Source: Flagellimonas aequoris (GTDB lineage Bacteria; Bacteroidota; Bacteroidia; Flavobacteriales; Flavobacteriaceae). From it: 64,000 nt of DNA. Positions 31,683 to 40,913 of the stretch are shown here, in pieces (position 1 is the stretch's first letter; every line of letters begins with the position of its first letter). The notes below the pieces were generated by a model. It was given only the letters and a program-made list of their open reading frames with translations, ran no database searches and was not told the origin of the DNA. Both the position numbers and the translations under genes were made by a program. The stretch spans positions 310,001-374,000 of the forward strand of contig NZ_QXFJ01000023.1 in the NCBI RefSeq assembly GCF_003584165.1, given 5' to 3'.

Positions 31683-33755
31683 ATGAAAAAGTATTTTGTA
31701 TTGACCGTGCTGTCTTTATTGATGACAGCATCATACGCACAAATTGATAGAAGCAAACAACCCAAACCGGGACCCGCTCCTGAGATTAACCTTAAAGAAC
31801 CTGCCCGTTTTGAACTCAGCAACGGATTGAAAGTATTGGTGGTAGAAAACCACAAGCTTCCAAGGGTTCGGATTCAATTGACCATTGACAATCCCCCTAT
31901 TTTACAAGGGGACAAGGCCGGGGTTTCCGATCTAACATCCAGCATGCTGGGCAAGGGTTCCAAAAACATCCCTAAAGATGATTTTTATGAGGAGGTGGAC
32001 TTTTTGGGGGCCAATATCTATGTGGGCGACCAAAGTGCTTTTGCAAGCTGCCTTTCCAAATATTTCCCAAGAATTTTGGAACTGTTGGCAGATGCTGCCC
32101 TCAATCCAAACTTTACCCAAGAGGAGTTTGAAAAGGAAAAGGATAAGATCCTAACGGGCATCAAATCCGAGGAAAAAGACGTTTCCGCCATTGCAACTCG
32201 GGTCCAGACAGCCTTGGCCTATGGCAAAAACCACCCTTATGGTGAAATCACCACGGAGGAAACCGTGAACAACGTAACGCTTGCCGATGTGGAACAATTC
32301 TATCGTTCTTATTTTGTGCCTGCCAATGCATATTTGGTGGTCATCGGGGATGTAGAGTTTGAGAATGTAAAGGAGTTGGTGACCAAATATTTTACCCCTT
32401 GGTCCAAGGCGGTGCCCCCTTCCTTTACTTATTCAGACCCAACAGATGTGCAATACAACCAAATCAATTTTGTTGATGTGCCGAACGCCGTACAATCCGA
32501 AGTGGCTGTGGAGAACATCACCAACTTGAAGATGAAGGATCCCGATTATTTGGATGCCCTTTTGGCCAACCGCATTTTAGGAGGGGGATCTCAGGCCCGC
32601 TTGTTCAAAAACCTGCGGGAGGATAAAGGCTACACGTACGGATCTTATTCCGGACTCCGCGACAATAAGTACAGCCCCATGCGCTTTAGTGCGTATGCCC
32701 AAGTGCGAAACGCAGTGACCGATAGTTCCGTGGTACAGATCTTGGAAGAAATCAACAAAATGACAACCGAGCCTGTAAGTGCAGAGGAATTGACGAATGC
32801 CAAGGCCAAATACGCGGGTAGCTTTGTAATGGCATTGGAAAGCCCTGAAACCGTCGCCAATTATGCCTTGAATATTGAAACAGAAGATTTACCAAAAGAT
32901 TTTTACAAGACATATTTGGAACGCCTTCAATCGGTTACTGCCGAAGACGTGCAAAAAGCGGCCAAAAAATATTTCTCTACCACCAATGCCAGGGTAGTGG
33001 TCACAGGTAAGGGAAGTGATGTATTGGAAAACTTGGAAAAAGTTTCCTTTAATGGAAAAGCCGTTCCTGTACTTTTCTACGACAAATACGCCAACAAAAC
33101 CGAAAAACCCAATTACAACGCAGAAGTTCCCGAAGGAATAGATGCCAATACCGTTTTGGAAAAATATATTGAAGCCATCGGCGGAAAATCCAAACTGGAT
33201 GGTGTAGAGTCGTATTCCATGGTTGCCGAAGCTGAAATGCAGGGCATGAAACTGGAACTTGAGATGAAGAAAACCACCAAGGACCAGTTTATGCAAGATG
33301 TTAAAGTGATGGGGAATTCCATGTCCAAGCAAGTGTTGGACGGAGACTCCGGCTATATGGTGGTCCAAGGGCAACGAAAGGACCTTTCTACTGAAGAAAT
33401 TGAGAAAATCAAGGAAGAATCGTCCGCTTTCCCCGAGCTTAATTACTTGGCCGCCGGAAATGTTTCTTTGGAAGGCATTGAGCCTGTAGGAGATTCCAAA
33501 GCCTATAAACTCAAAATCAGTGATGGCAAAACCGCCTATTACGATGTGGAAACCGGTCTAAAAGTACAAGAGATCAATACCCAGGAAGTACAAGGTCAAC
33601 AAATGACCAGTACTTTAGGGTATGGTGACTACCAAGAAGTTTCGGGTATCAAATTCCCGTTCAAGATTACCCAAAACATGGGTCCCCAAACCTTTGAGTT
33701 CATGGTAAAGGAAATCAAGGTAAACGAAGGGGTAGACGCCTCGGATTTTAAATAA
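31683..33755 (+). CDS. M16 peptidase partner (no zinc motif) with C-terminal lipoprotein-sorting-like domain
   Basis: 690 aa. Signal peptide (1-19). M16 domains span about 35-430 (FELSNGLKVLVVENHKLPRV, YFVPANAYLVVIGDV, GGGSQARLFKNLREDKGYTYGSYSG). Where the catalytic subunit has HxxEH this one reads SDLTSSML, so it is the non-catalytic half. From about residue 460 there is an extra domain of 230 residues (EKYIEAIGGKSKLDGVESYS..., YYDVETGLKVQEINT) resembling LolA/outer-membrane-lipoprotein-sorting-type beta folds. The pair works in the periplasm. Terminator directly follows. Confidence 0.92.
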   Translation: MKKYFVLTVLSLLMTASYAQIDRSKQPKPGPAPEINLKEPARFELSNGLKVLVVENHKLPRVRIQLTIDNPPILQGDKAGVSDLTSSMLGKGSKNIPKDDFYEEVDFLGANIYVGDQSAFASCLSKYFPRILELLADAALNPNFTQEEFEKEKDKILTGIKSEEKDVSAIATRVQTALAYGKNHPYGEITTEETVNNVTLADVEQFYRSYFVPANAYLVVIGDVEFENVKELVTKYFTPWSKAVPPSFTYSDPTDVQYNQINFVDVPNAVQSEVAVENITNLKMKDPDYLDALLANRILGGGSQARLFKNLREDKGYTYGSYSGLRDNKYSPMRFSAYAQVRNAVTDSSVVQILEEINKMTTEPVSAEELTNAKAKYAGSFVMALESPETVANYALNIETEDLPKDFYKTYLERLQSVTAEDVQKAAKKYFSTTNARVVVTGKGSDVLENLEKVSFNGKAVPVLFYDKYANKTEKPNYNAEVPEGIDANTVLEKYIEAIGGKSKLDGVESYSMVAEAEMQGMKLELEMKKTTKDQFMQDVKVMGNSMSKQVLDGDSGYMVVQGQRKDLSTEEIEKIKEESSAFPELNYLAAGNVSLEGIEPVGDSKAYKLKISDGKTAYYDVETGLKVQEINTQEVQGQQMTSTLGYGDYQEVSGIKFPFKITQNMGPQTFEFMVKEIKVNEGVDASDFK

Positions 33756-33773
33756 TCACATCATACTTTATTG

Positions 33774-33799
33774 AAAAGGCGCCCAAATGGGCGCCTTTT
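33774..33799 (+). terminator. Rho-independent terminator after the M16 pair
   Basis: AAAAGGCGCCC / GGGCGCCTTTT, AAAT loop, then TTTG. It can also serve the convergent receptor transcript. Confidence 0.9.
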
Positions 33800-33821
33800 T
33801 TGTTTTCACTTTACATCAACC

Positions 33822-35933
33822 TTAAAAACTGTATTGCACAAAAGCCGTAAGGTTTCTTCCCGGATCGTTGATCGGAACCCTGCCATAATCGGCCTGGTTC
33901 ACAAACGAAAAATTCAGGTGGTTGTGGTAGGCCACATCAAAAAGATTCGTAGCAGCAACCCCAACGGTAAAATGTTGAAAAGGTTTTGCCCCAAAACTAA
34001 GGTCTACAATTCCATAACCATCCGTTTCCGTTTCACCAAAAGAAGGGGCAATCTCGGATTGCTTGGAGGTAAGCGTATAGGTAGCCCTGGCCCACATTTT
34101 TTCCTTTTCAAAACGCAGGTTAAAACGAGACACCAAGGGTGGCGTCAAAGGCAGGGATTCATCCAGATCCTTGTTCTTGGCAAATACATAGGACAATTCC
34201 GTTTTGAACGAGAAATCTTGAAGAAAATCCAATTGCGCGAAAACCTCAAAACCTGTTTTATAGGCTTGGTCCAAATTGGCAAACCTTTTCACCTCCGTAG
34301 GCTGAACCATGGGCATATATTTCTTGTCCAGACTAGGATCAATGACTGCCACAATGTAATTCTCATAAATGGAGTAATATACAGAGGCTCCATAATCCAA
34401 TCCATTGAAAACATAACCCTCAAAATGGCTGTTCGCCTTCATACCCAACTCAAACTGATTGTTCACTTCTGCATCCAAATACGGATTACCTACATATTCG
34501 TACGCATCTTGGCCTACAGTAAAATGGTTGATGTACCGTTCGATCATATTGGCCGAACGCACACCCCTACCAAAGGCCAATTCAAACAAAAGATTGGAAC
34601 TCACCATATATTTGAAGGACACCGTTGTACTGATATTATTTTCGGTCCTTGCCTCCAAATCAGGGTATAATGCCACAAAATCTTCCGCTGGGGCATCAGC
34701 TTTGGAACGAACCAGATCATATCGAACGCCAATGTTCATCAAGAATTTTTCTGAAAAGGGATATTTACCTTCCACGAAAGCACCATAGTCATCGATCTGG
34801 GCGTCTTGCCAAACCTCATCCACAAACTCCATGGGCATGGGCAATAGGTCCCCATTCATGTTGCGTTTTACCAAACGCGTCCTGTTTCCTGTCCTCCCAA
34901 CTGAAAGTGCATCAATCCCTGTGTACAATTTAAGATCTTGGACAGGCCTCCATTCCAATTCGACCCTCCCACCCATTGTGGTGGCATCGACCTCGGAAAC
35001 TGCTTCAGTGCTGTTGTAACTTGGCCGAAGCTCATTCGACATGATATGATCCACTTTGGACCGATACAATTTGGCACTCAGGGCCTTTAAATCGCCTGAC
35101 AGACCATCCAATTTGTAATCCAACGAAAGGACATTACTATTGTCCTCTTTGGTATCCATGGGCAAACCGGCATGTAGCACATCACGTCCAAAAGACTGTC
35201 GAAAACCAACCTGGACCCGTTGGTTTTCATCAGGATTGTACCCCAATTGCACCCCATAATCGGTACTTTTGAAAGATGAAGGTACTTCATTGCCATCCCC
35301 ATCTTCATAGTTTCCAAAATCACGATAGCCTGCATTGAAATCCACATCGAAGTCTTCCTGTACGTATTTTACATTGGCAAAGGTGGTTATGGCATTCCCA
35401 TTGTTCTCCCCACCAAAATTCACCTTACCATGATAACCCTTTTCCTGTTTTTCCACTTCTTGGGTCACCAAATTCACGATGCCACCAAAGGTAGGTCCAT
35501 ATCTAAAGGTATATGGCCCTTTGACCACCTCCACACGCTCTATCTCTTCCGGAATCACATGGGTGGTGATGGGATCCATTCGGTTGGGGCATGCATGCAT
35601 GACCTTGGTACCCCCATTAAACTGCACATTGAGTTGTTCATATTGTGATGCCCTAAAAGAAGGGTCTATGGCATAATTGCCCCTTTTGATCAAGGCAAAT
35701 CCATTGATGTCCTTAAAAAGGTCGGCCACGTTTTTGGATTGCACCACCTTTTTTTCCGGCTCGCTCTTGAACATGGAAAATACGGGATCGGTCTTACTTT
35801 TTCCTTCCACCAAGACCTCATCCAATTGAACGGGTGGCCTTACAATGGAATCCTGCGCTGTAGACACTTGCGCATAGGACACAGTGGTCCCAAAAGACAA
35901 AACACAAAGTTTTGTCATTGAACTGATATTCAT
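33822..35933 (-). CDS. OprC-like TonB-dependent copper receptor
   Basis: 703 aa from the ATG at 35933, which opens a signal peptide (MTKLCVLSFGTTVSYA within it). Plug domain with YAIDPSFRASQYEQLNVQFN, then GGTKVMHACPNRMDP and TTHVIPEEIERVEVVKGPYT, and a barrel ending FVQYSF. The HACPNRMDP segment fits the Met/Cys copper-binding site described for Pseudomonas OprC (NosA family), so copper is the likely cargo. A small Cys-rich membrane protein gene lies directly upstream on the same strand, which agrees with a metal-handling operon. Confidence 0.9.
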   Translation of the reverse strand: MNISSMTKLCVLSFGTTVSYAQVSTAQDSIVRPPVQLDEVLVEGKSKTDPVFSMFKSEPEKKVVQSKNVADLFKDINGFALIKRGNYAIDPSFRASQYEQLNVQFNGGTKVMHACPNRMDPITTHVIPEEIERVEVVKGPYTFRYGPTFGGIVNLVTQEVEKQEKGYHGKVNFGGENNGNAITTFANVKYVQEDFDVDFNAGYRDFGNYEDGDGNEVPSSFKSTDYGVQLGYNPDENQRVQVGFRQSFGRDVLHAGLPMDTKEDNSNVLSLDYKLDGLSGDLKALSAKLYRSKVDHIMSNELRPSYNSTEAVSEVDATTMGGRVELEWRPVQDLKLYTGIDALSVGRTGNRTRLVKRNMNGDLLPMPMEFVDEVWQDAQIDDYGAFVEGKYPFSEKFLMNIGVRYDLVRSKADAPAEDFVALYPDLEARTENNISTTVSFKYMVSSNLLFELAFGRGVRSANMIERYINHFTVGQDAYEYVGNPYLDAEVNNQFELGMKANSHFEGYVFNGLDYGASVYYSIYENYIVAVIDPSLDKKYMPMVQPTEVKRFANLDQAYKTGFEVFAQLDFLQDFSFKTELSYVFAKNKDLDESLPLTPPLVSRFNLRFEKEKMWARATYTLTSKQSEIAPSFGETETDGYGIVDLSFGAKPFQHFTVGVAATNLFDVAYHNHLNFSFVNQADYGRVPINDPGRNLTAFVQYSF

Positions 35934-35998
35934 TTTGAAATAAAATTTAAGATTATACAATGCAGCAAACCAGGTTTGCCGACTTACGCTGCAAAATC

Positions 35999-36394
35999 TT
36001 AAGTGATGGGCGGTTTGTTCAGGACATAGCTGAACCTGTAGGAATAATTGTTGGTATAATGATGGTACACATTATCGGTATCGATGGCATTTTGAAGTCT
36101 GAAATCTGGCAACTTCACAAAAAAGACCAGTACCTGCTCCCAACCAATGATGGGCATAGGGCGCTCATCCTCATCGGTTTGCGCCTGGAGCATTTTGGCC
36201 AGCATACACTTACCGTCGCACTTCAATTCGGGTTTGTCCTTGTTCTCACAAAGTCGCTCGATGAATCCCTCCCTATCAATGCTATAATACACGTACATAC
36301 AAGAAAAGCGAAGATTGCTTATCAGAATAAAGGCAATAAAAAGTCCTACCAAAACGGACTGCCCACCTTTTATATGTACTTGTGTTTGAACCAA
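35999..36394 (-). CDS. Small Cys-rich membrane protein upstream of the copper receptor
   Basis: 131 aa. No ATG is available before residue 33; the best start is the TTG at 36394, because it keeps the N-terminal hydrophobic helix (about residues 14-34). After the helix comes FIERLCENKDKPELKCDGKC followed by MLAKM, three Cys plus Met residues that could bind a soft metal. I recall proteins of this pattern beside copper receptors in other Bacteroidota. It ends 65 bp before the OprC-like start and is probably co-transcribed. Possible role: inner-membrane copper sensing or hand-over, inferred. Confidence 0.72.
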   Translation of the reverse strand: MVQTQVHIKGGQSVLVGLFIAFILISNLRFSCMYVYYSIDREGFIERLCENKDKPELKCDGKCMLAKMLQAQTDEDERPMPIIGWEQVLVFFVKLPDFRLQNAIDTDNVYHHYTNNYSYRFSYVLNKPPIT

Positions 36395-36542
36395 AGATTC
36401 AGTGTATTCGAAAAAATAAATGCAAAAATAAGAACCTCATTCTTTATTTTAGGTAACCATAATCACCTATTAATACATTTTAATTAAGTATTATCCATCC
36501 ATAAAAGATTTCATAATTAAATTTGAATTTTAAACTAGGTAC

Positions 36543-36977
36543 ATGAAAAAAATACTATCCTTATCCGTTCTTGCTTTATCCCTAAGTATCATATCCTGTA
36601 AAGAGGAAAAAAAGACTCCCGAGGGACCAACCCAAATGGAGCGTGTAATGGCCATCCATGACGAGGTGATGCCAGAAATGGGAAAATTGGGAAAATTGGT
36701 CGGCCAACTGAAAGCCAAAGTTGACACCACTGAAGTGGGCCAACAATACGAAGCGGCCATGAAAGATCTTCAGGAAGCCCATGTATCCATGATGGATTGG
36801 ATGAAGGAATTTGGCGATCGGTTCAACTCCGATGAAATACTGAATGGGAAGGAACTCACCGAGCAAAAACAAAAATGGCTCAACGAGGAAGAAGAAAAAG
36901 TACAGGTTGTAAAAGACCAGATCAATAATAGTATTGCCAAGGCGGAAGCCCTTTTGGCCAAGGCGAAGGAGGAATAA
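36543..36977 (+). CDS. Met-rich helical lipoprotein
   Basis: 144 aa. Lipoprotein signal with lipobox IISC (residues 16-19), then an almost wholly helical, charged mature chain with Met-rich runs (MERVMAIHDEVMPEMGKLGK, HVSMMDWMKEF). Homologues tend to be labelled viral A-type inclusion protein, which is only a coiled-coil similarity. The Met/His content and the neighbouring OprC-like receptor make a periplasmic copper-related role conceivable, but unproven. Its stop abuts that of the convergent gldD gene (36977/36978). Confidence 0.78.
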   Translation: MKKILSLSVLALSLSIISCKEEKKTPEGPTQMERVMAIHDEVMPEMGKLGKLVGQLKAKVDTTEVGQQYEAAMKDLQEAHVSMMDWMKEFGDRFNSDEILNGKELTEQKQKWLNEEEEKVQVVKDQINNSIAKAEALLAKAKEE

Positions 36978-37532
36978 TCACTCCCACCTGATACTTTCCA
37001 TAATCCTTCGGATGTCATTCTGCAAATACATGGCCGCCGGAAGGATGGAATCATAATTGGGCTTGGCGTAAAAATACAAGGACCCGGTCACAAAATGTTG
37101 GATGCTGTCCGTTACGTAAAACTGGGATTGTGATGCCGCATTCCCGCTGACCTCGTAGAACATGCCATAGACGCCATGATCTTGGTTGATAAACGGCTGT
37201 TCTATGATGTTGTCCGCTTTTACCACATGTTCGTATGACAATTTCTGTGCATCTATCAACAAGGTGTCCAAATTTCCATGGACTGGTTTATAGGTTAGAT
37301 AGATGGACCCATGCATCATTGGATAGTCCACCTCCAAGGAACAATCCTTGTTTTCCTTCATTTCAGAAAGGGTATTTTGATCAAATACATAAGGACAGTC
37401 CAAATTGGTTTGGACATATGTAGCGGCAGGGTATTCCAAGCGCAACATGGCCTTGGGTTTGGGCAGTACGTCTTCCTTGCATCCTATAAAAAGTATGGCT
37501 AAAACGAAGAATATAATCGGGCTATGCTTCAT
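36978..37532 (-). CDS. gldD: Gliding motility lipoprotein GldD
   Basis: 184 aa. Lipoprotein signal (lipobox FIGC). LPKPKAMLRLEYPAATY, CPYVFDQN and DYPMMHGSIYLTYKPV are GldD blocks; the protein is required for gliding in Flavobacterium johnsoniae. Its first 11 bp overlap the gldE 3' end, as in other gldE-gldD pairs. Whether the organism glides cannot be judged from these two genes alone, because non-gliding relatives keep them. Confidence 0.94.
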   Translation of the reverse strand: MKHSPIIFFVLAILFIGCKEDVLPKPKAMLRLEYPAATYVQTNLDCPYVFDQNTLSEMKENKDCSLEVDYPMMHGSIYLTYKPVHGNLDTLLIDAQKLSYEHVVKADNIIEQPFINQDHGVYGMFYEVSGNAASQSQFYVTDSIQHFVTGSLYFYAKPNYDSILPAAMYLQNDIRRIMESIRWE

Positions 37533-38832
37533 GGGGCAAGGTTACTTTTATGCGTTTCAATCTTTTTTTGTCCATACTTTCTACAATAAACTGGTAATCG
37601 TTGAACATCACCTTTTCTCCCACTTTCGGGAAACTACCGGAAATCTCGAGCACAAATCCGGCGATGGTCTCGGATTCCCCTTTTTGGTTTTCAAATTCCT
37701 CTTCCTCCTCAATCTTCACCACCCGATAAAAATCTTTTAGGGCCGTCTTTCCATCAAAAACATAAGTATGGTCATCCAATTTGGAGAAAATCAGATCCTC
37801 ATCATCAAACTCATCACTGATATCGCCCACGATTTCCTCGATTACATCTTCCAAAGTAACAATTCCGGATGTACCCCCATATTCATCCACCACCACGGCC
37901 AGATGATTTTTCTTTTCCTGAAATTCCAATAACAGGTCATCCAGCTTTTTGTTCTCCGGAACAAAGTAGGGTTCGCGGATGAGTGACATCCAATTAAAAC
38001 TTTTGCGGTCGATATAGGGCAAAAGATCCTTTACATAAAGCACCCCCAAAACGTTGTCCATGTTTTCGGAAAACACCGGAATCCTGGAATATCCATTCTT
38101 TTTGATTTCCAGAAGCACTTCTGGGAACTTCATTTTTTCGTTAAGGGCAAAAATATCGATGCGAGGTTGCATCACTTGCTTGGTATCCGTATTGCCAAAG
38201 GTAACAATGCCCTCCAAGATCTTTTGTTCTTCCTTGGTGGTATCCCCTTCGGAGGCAAGTTCCAATGCCTGTGATAAATGGTTGATGCTCAGATTCGATT
38301 TTTGCTTGCCGAGCTTGTCTTCCAAATAAAGTGTGGCCGACCGCATGGGCATACTCAATGGGGTGAACAAAAAATTTAATCCTTTTAAGGGCACGGCCAT
38401 AAATTGGGAAAACTGTACCCGGTTGCGGTTGGCATATATTTTGGGAAGGATTTCCCCGAACATCAAGATCAAGAAAGTGGCCATTACCACTTCCAACAAA
38501 AACCGAAGGGTTCCATCAATCCCTACAAAGAGGGTATCACCAATGGAACTGAACAATAACACAATACCTATGTTTATGGCATTGTTGGTGATCAGAATGG
38601 TGGCCAATAATTTTTTGGGTTTGTCCAACAAACGTGCAATCAACTTCCCGCGTGAAGAATCATTTTCTTCCAGTTCGTTGATGTCGGTCTGGGAAAGTCC
38701 GAACATGGCGACTTCTGCCGCAGAAATCAAGGCCGACCCTGCCAACAGAAACAAAAGCACAAGTATTTTTATAGTGAAGATTCCACTAAACGCCGTAAAG
38801 AAAATTGCCAAACAATGGGGCTCGGGATCCAA
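37522..38832 (-). CDS. gldE: Gliding motility-associated CBS/CNNM-family membrane protein GldE
   Basis: 436 aa. N-terminal CNNM (DUF21) domain with three to four helices (about residues 18-150), tandem CBS domains (MQPRIDIFAL, YSRIPVFSENMDNVLGVLYVKD, AVVVDEYGGTSGIVTLEDVI) and a C-terminal CorC_HlyC domain (ETIAGFVLEISGSFPKVGE). The start is a TTG at 38832 (DPEP follows): it is the only start codon before the conserved N-terminus, since an in-frame TAA lies 15 bp upstream. Operon with ssb upstream and gldD downstream. Confidence 0.95.
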   Translation of the reverse strand: MDPEPHCLAIFFTAFSGIFTIKILVLLFLLAGSALISAAEVAMFGLSQTDINELEENDSSRGKLIARLLDKPKKLLATILITNNAINIGIVLLFSSIGDTLFVGIDGTLRFLLEVVMATFLILMFGEILPKIYANRNRVQFSQFMAVPLKGLNFLFTPLSMPMRSATLYLEDKLGKQKSNLSINHLSQALELASEGDTTKEEQKILEGIVTFGNTDTKQVMQPRIDIFALNEKMKFPEVLLEIKKNGYSRIPVFSENMDNVLGVLYVKDLLPYIDRKSFNWMSLIREPYFVPENKKLDDLLLEFQEKKNHLAVVVDEYGGTSGIVTLEDVIEEIVGDISDEFDDEDLIFSKLDDHTYVFDGKTALKDFYRVVKIEEEEEFENQKGESETIAGFVLEISGSFPKVGEKVMFNDYQFIVESMDKKRLKRIKVTLPHEA

Positions 38833-38857
38833 ATTTGTATCGCTTTAAACTTTATTT

Positions 38858-39316
38858 TTAGAATGGTAGGTCATCATCCTCTTCGGTATCATCTACAGGG
38901 ACTTCCGGGGCACTGGGTCTAGATGGTACATTCTGTGGCGCGGTACCTCCCGACATTTGGGTATTTGCCATACTTTCATTTTTGGTGGTCAAAAATGTAA
39001 AGTCCTGAACATGCACCTCGGTAGTGTACCGCATATTGCCATCCTCACCCTGCCATTGTCTGTTCTTCAACCTTCCCTCCACATACACCTTATCTCCTTT
39101 ACTCAGGTATTTTTCACATATTTCAGCGGCCTTGTTCCTTACCACTATATTGTGCCATTCCGTGTTGGTCACCTTCTCACCCGTCTGCCTATTGGTATAG
39201 GTCTCATTGGTGGCCAATGGAAATCTGGCTATACAGTTACCTCCTTCAAAATAGTGAATTTTCACTTCGTCTCCCAAATGCCCGATCAGCATTACTTTGT
39301 TCAATGTTCCGCTCAT
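38858..39316 (-). CDS. ssb: Single-stranded DNA-binding protein
   Basis: 152 aa. OB fold at 1-108 (LNKVMLIGHLGDEVKIHYFE, TEWHNIVVRNKAAE, KGDKVYVEGRLKNRQWQ), a Gly/Pro/Ser linker and the acidic partner-binding tail EEDDDLPF. It sits between mutY and gldE on the same strand. Other Bacteroidota often have more than one ssb, so this may or may not be the essential copy. Confidence 0.97.
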   Translation of the reverse strand: MSGTLNKVMLIGHLGDEVKIHYFEGGNCIARFPLATNETYTNRQTGEKVTNTEWHNIVVRNKAAEICEKYLSKGDKVYVEGRLKNRQWQGEDGNMRYTTEVHVQDFTFLTTKNESMANTQMSGGTAPQNVPSRPSAPEVPVDDTEEDDDLPF

Positions 39317-39339
39317 AGTTCTCTAATTAATCAAAAATA

Positions 39340-40377
39340 CTAAATTTTCAATGTCCTGATAAAATCGGCTATCAAAACAGGTACCGGGAATTGGGTTACT
39401 TCTTCCCAAGCCGTTCCCTCCTCCAATATATCAGAAGTTTTTACGATCCAAAATTTTGTGTGTAAATGTTGATGGGAAAGTTTGTGGATGATGGGATCCG
39501 GGTTGTAAGGTATAGCCATATCCAGCAATTGTGGGTTGCCTTCACTTTTTAAATAATGCTCCATTTCGTCAGGATTCATTTCTTTTTCTGACTCCACCAA
39601 CGGGAATTGATACAAGTTTTGCCAAATGCCCTTGCCCTTTCGTTGCTCCAATAATGTATTGTTATGGATATCCAAATACACCAAATAATTAAAGTGGCGG
39701 ACCCGTACCTTGGTCTTGTTGTTCTTTATGGGAAGGCTGTCCACCTTGTTTTCCTTAAGGGCCACGCATCCCTCATTCAAAGGACAAAGTAAACAATAGG
39801 GTTTTTTGGGTGCACATTGGATGGCCCCAAACTCCATGATCCCTTGGTTGTAATCCCGAATCTGTTCCGCATCCATGACCTCCCTCGCCAATTCCTTAAA
39901 ATATTTTATGCCAGAAGGACTGTTTATGGGAAGGTCCACGCCAAAATATCTGGCCAACACCCGGTACACATTACCGTCAACCACCGGTTCGGGCACATCA
40001 AAACAGAAAGAGGCAATGGCACTGGCGGTATAATCCCCAACCCCTTTCAGGGATTTTAGCTCTTTGTAAGTGTGTGGAAATTTACCTCCAAATTGCTCCA
40101 CTACCATTTTTGCAGTGGCATGCAGGTTGCGGGCACGGGAATAGTATCCTAAGCCCTGCCAAAGCTTCAATACTTTTTCCTCTTGGGCCTCGGCCAAATC
40201 GTGAACCATGGGGAAAGCCTCCAAAAACCTATGGTAATAAGGCATTCCCTGCGCCACACGGGTCTGTTGGAGCATGATTTCGGATAGCCAAATCTTATAG
40301 GGATCACGGGTTTCCCTCCAAGGAAGTTCCCTTTTATGGGTATGGTACCAATCCAGAATTTTATGGGAAAAAGACAT
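39340..40377 (-). CDS. mutY: A/G-specific adenine glycosylase
   Basis: 345 aa. Removes A mispaired with 8-oxoG. Helix-hairpin-helix LKGVGDYTASAIA with catalytic Glu upstream (SEIMLQQTRV) and Asp in VVDGNVYRVLAR, a [4Fe-4S] loop with C-(6)-C-(2)-C-(5)-C (CAPKKPYC, CPLNEGC) and a C-terminal MutT-like domain that reads 8-oxoG. Divergent from hup across about 126 bp, co-directional with ssb. Confidence 0.97.
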   Translation of the reverse strand: MSFSHKILDWYHTHKRELPWRETRDPYKIWLSEIMLQQTRVAQGMPYYHRFLEAFPMVHDLAEAQEEKVLKLWQGLGYYSRARNLHATAKMVVEQFGGKFPHTYKELKSLKGVGDYTASAIASFCFDVPEPVVDGNVYRVLARYFGVDLPINSPSGIKYFKELAREVMDAEQIRDYNQGIMEFGAIQCAPKKPYCLLCPLNEGCVALKENKVDSLPIKNNKTKVRVRHFNYLVYLDIHNNTLLEQRKGKGIWQNLYQFPLVESEKEMNPDEMEHYLKSEGNPQLLDMAIPYNPDPIIHKLSHQHLHTKFWIVKTSDILEEGTAWEEVTQFPVPVLIADFIRTLKI

Positions 40378-40458
40378 GCAAAAAAATACTAGGAATCAAA
40401 TGTATCAGTTTATATACTTAAAATTAAAGGGTTTAAACGAAAGATTAATTTTAATGTT

Positions 40459-40466
40459 TATATTTG
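40459..40466 (+). promoter_or_regulatory. Candidate -7 box for hup
   Basis: TATATTTG matches TAnnTTTG, 37 bp before the hup start. A TTTA lies near the -33 region but the spacing is not ideal. Confidence 0.5.
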
Positions 40467-40503
40467 CAAGCCGAAAAAAACAAGAAAAAAATAATCAAGA
40501 GAA

Positions 40504-40794
40504 ATGACGAAAGCAGATATTGTAACTAGAATCTCAGAGAAACTAGGAATTGAAAAAGGAGACGTGCAAGCGACAGTGGAATCTTTTATGGACGAGGTTA
40601 AATCGTCTTTGGAAAACGGAGATAATGTTTACCTAAGAGGTTTTGGGAGCTTTATCATCAAGACCAGAGCGGAAAAAACAGGTAGGAACATTTCCAAGAA
40701 CACCACTATCAAAATTCCAGCACACAATATCCCTGCATTCAAGCCAGCCAAAGTTTTTGTGGAAGGCGTAAAAAGCAACGTTCAAGTAAAATAA
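40504..40794 (+). CDS. hup: HU/IHF-family DNA-binding protein
   Basis: 96 aa. MTKADIVTRISEKLGIEKGD, LRGFGSFIIKTRAEKTGRNI and KIPAHNIPAFKPAKVF fit HU; the beta-arm motif and the Pro near its tip (IPAHNIP) are intact. A nucleoid-architecture protein. It is followed by a 29-aa basic gene (29-bp gap) and then the RNase E/G gene, the order seen in other flavobacteria. Confidence 0.95.
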   Translation: MTKADIVTRISEKLGIEKGDVQATVESFMDEVKSSLENGDNVYLRGFGSFIIKTRAEKTGRNISKNTTIKIPAHNIPAFKPAKVFVEGVKSNVQVK

Positions 40795-40823
40795 TTATAT
40801 AACAACACTAAAGGAAGAGCCAT

Positions 40824-40913
40824 ATGCCGAGTGGAAAGAAAAGAAAAAGACATAAGGTAGCGACCCACAAGCGTAAAAAACGTAGAAGAGCTAACCGACA
40901 CAAGAAAAAGTAG
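40824..40913 (+). CDS. 29-aa highly basic protein (ribosome-associated candidate)
   Basis: ATG at 40824, TAG at 40911-40913. The product begins MPSGKKRKRHKVATHKRKKR and continues with RRANRHKKK: 19 of 29 residues are Lys, Arg or His. AAGGA lies 8 bp upstream, a real Shine-Dalgarno-like site, rare in this phylum. A terminator hairpin overlaps the stop codon. Tiny, basic, constitutive-looking proteins of this kind are usually ribosomal (compare AURKAIP1/COX24-type bS22 proteins). The family assignment is inference; that it is a gene is well supported. Confidence 0.85.
   Translation: MPSGKKRKRHKVATHKRKKRRRANRHKKK

Noticed and set aside
33771..34670. Long plus-strand open frame (299 aa) inside the copper receptor
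   Set aside because: It is antisense to a full-length receptor with a strong family match; its translation is low-complexity His/Lys/Arg-rich with no domain.
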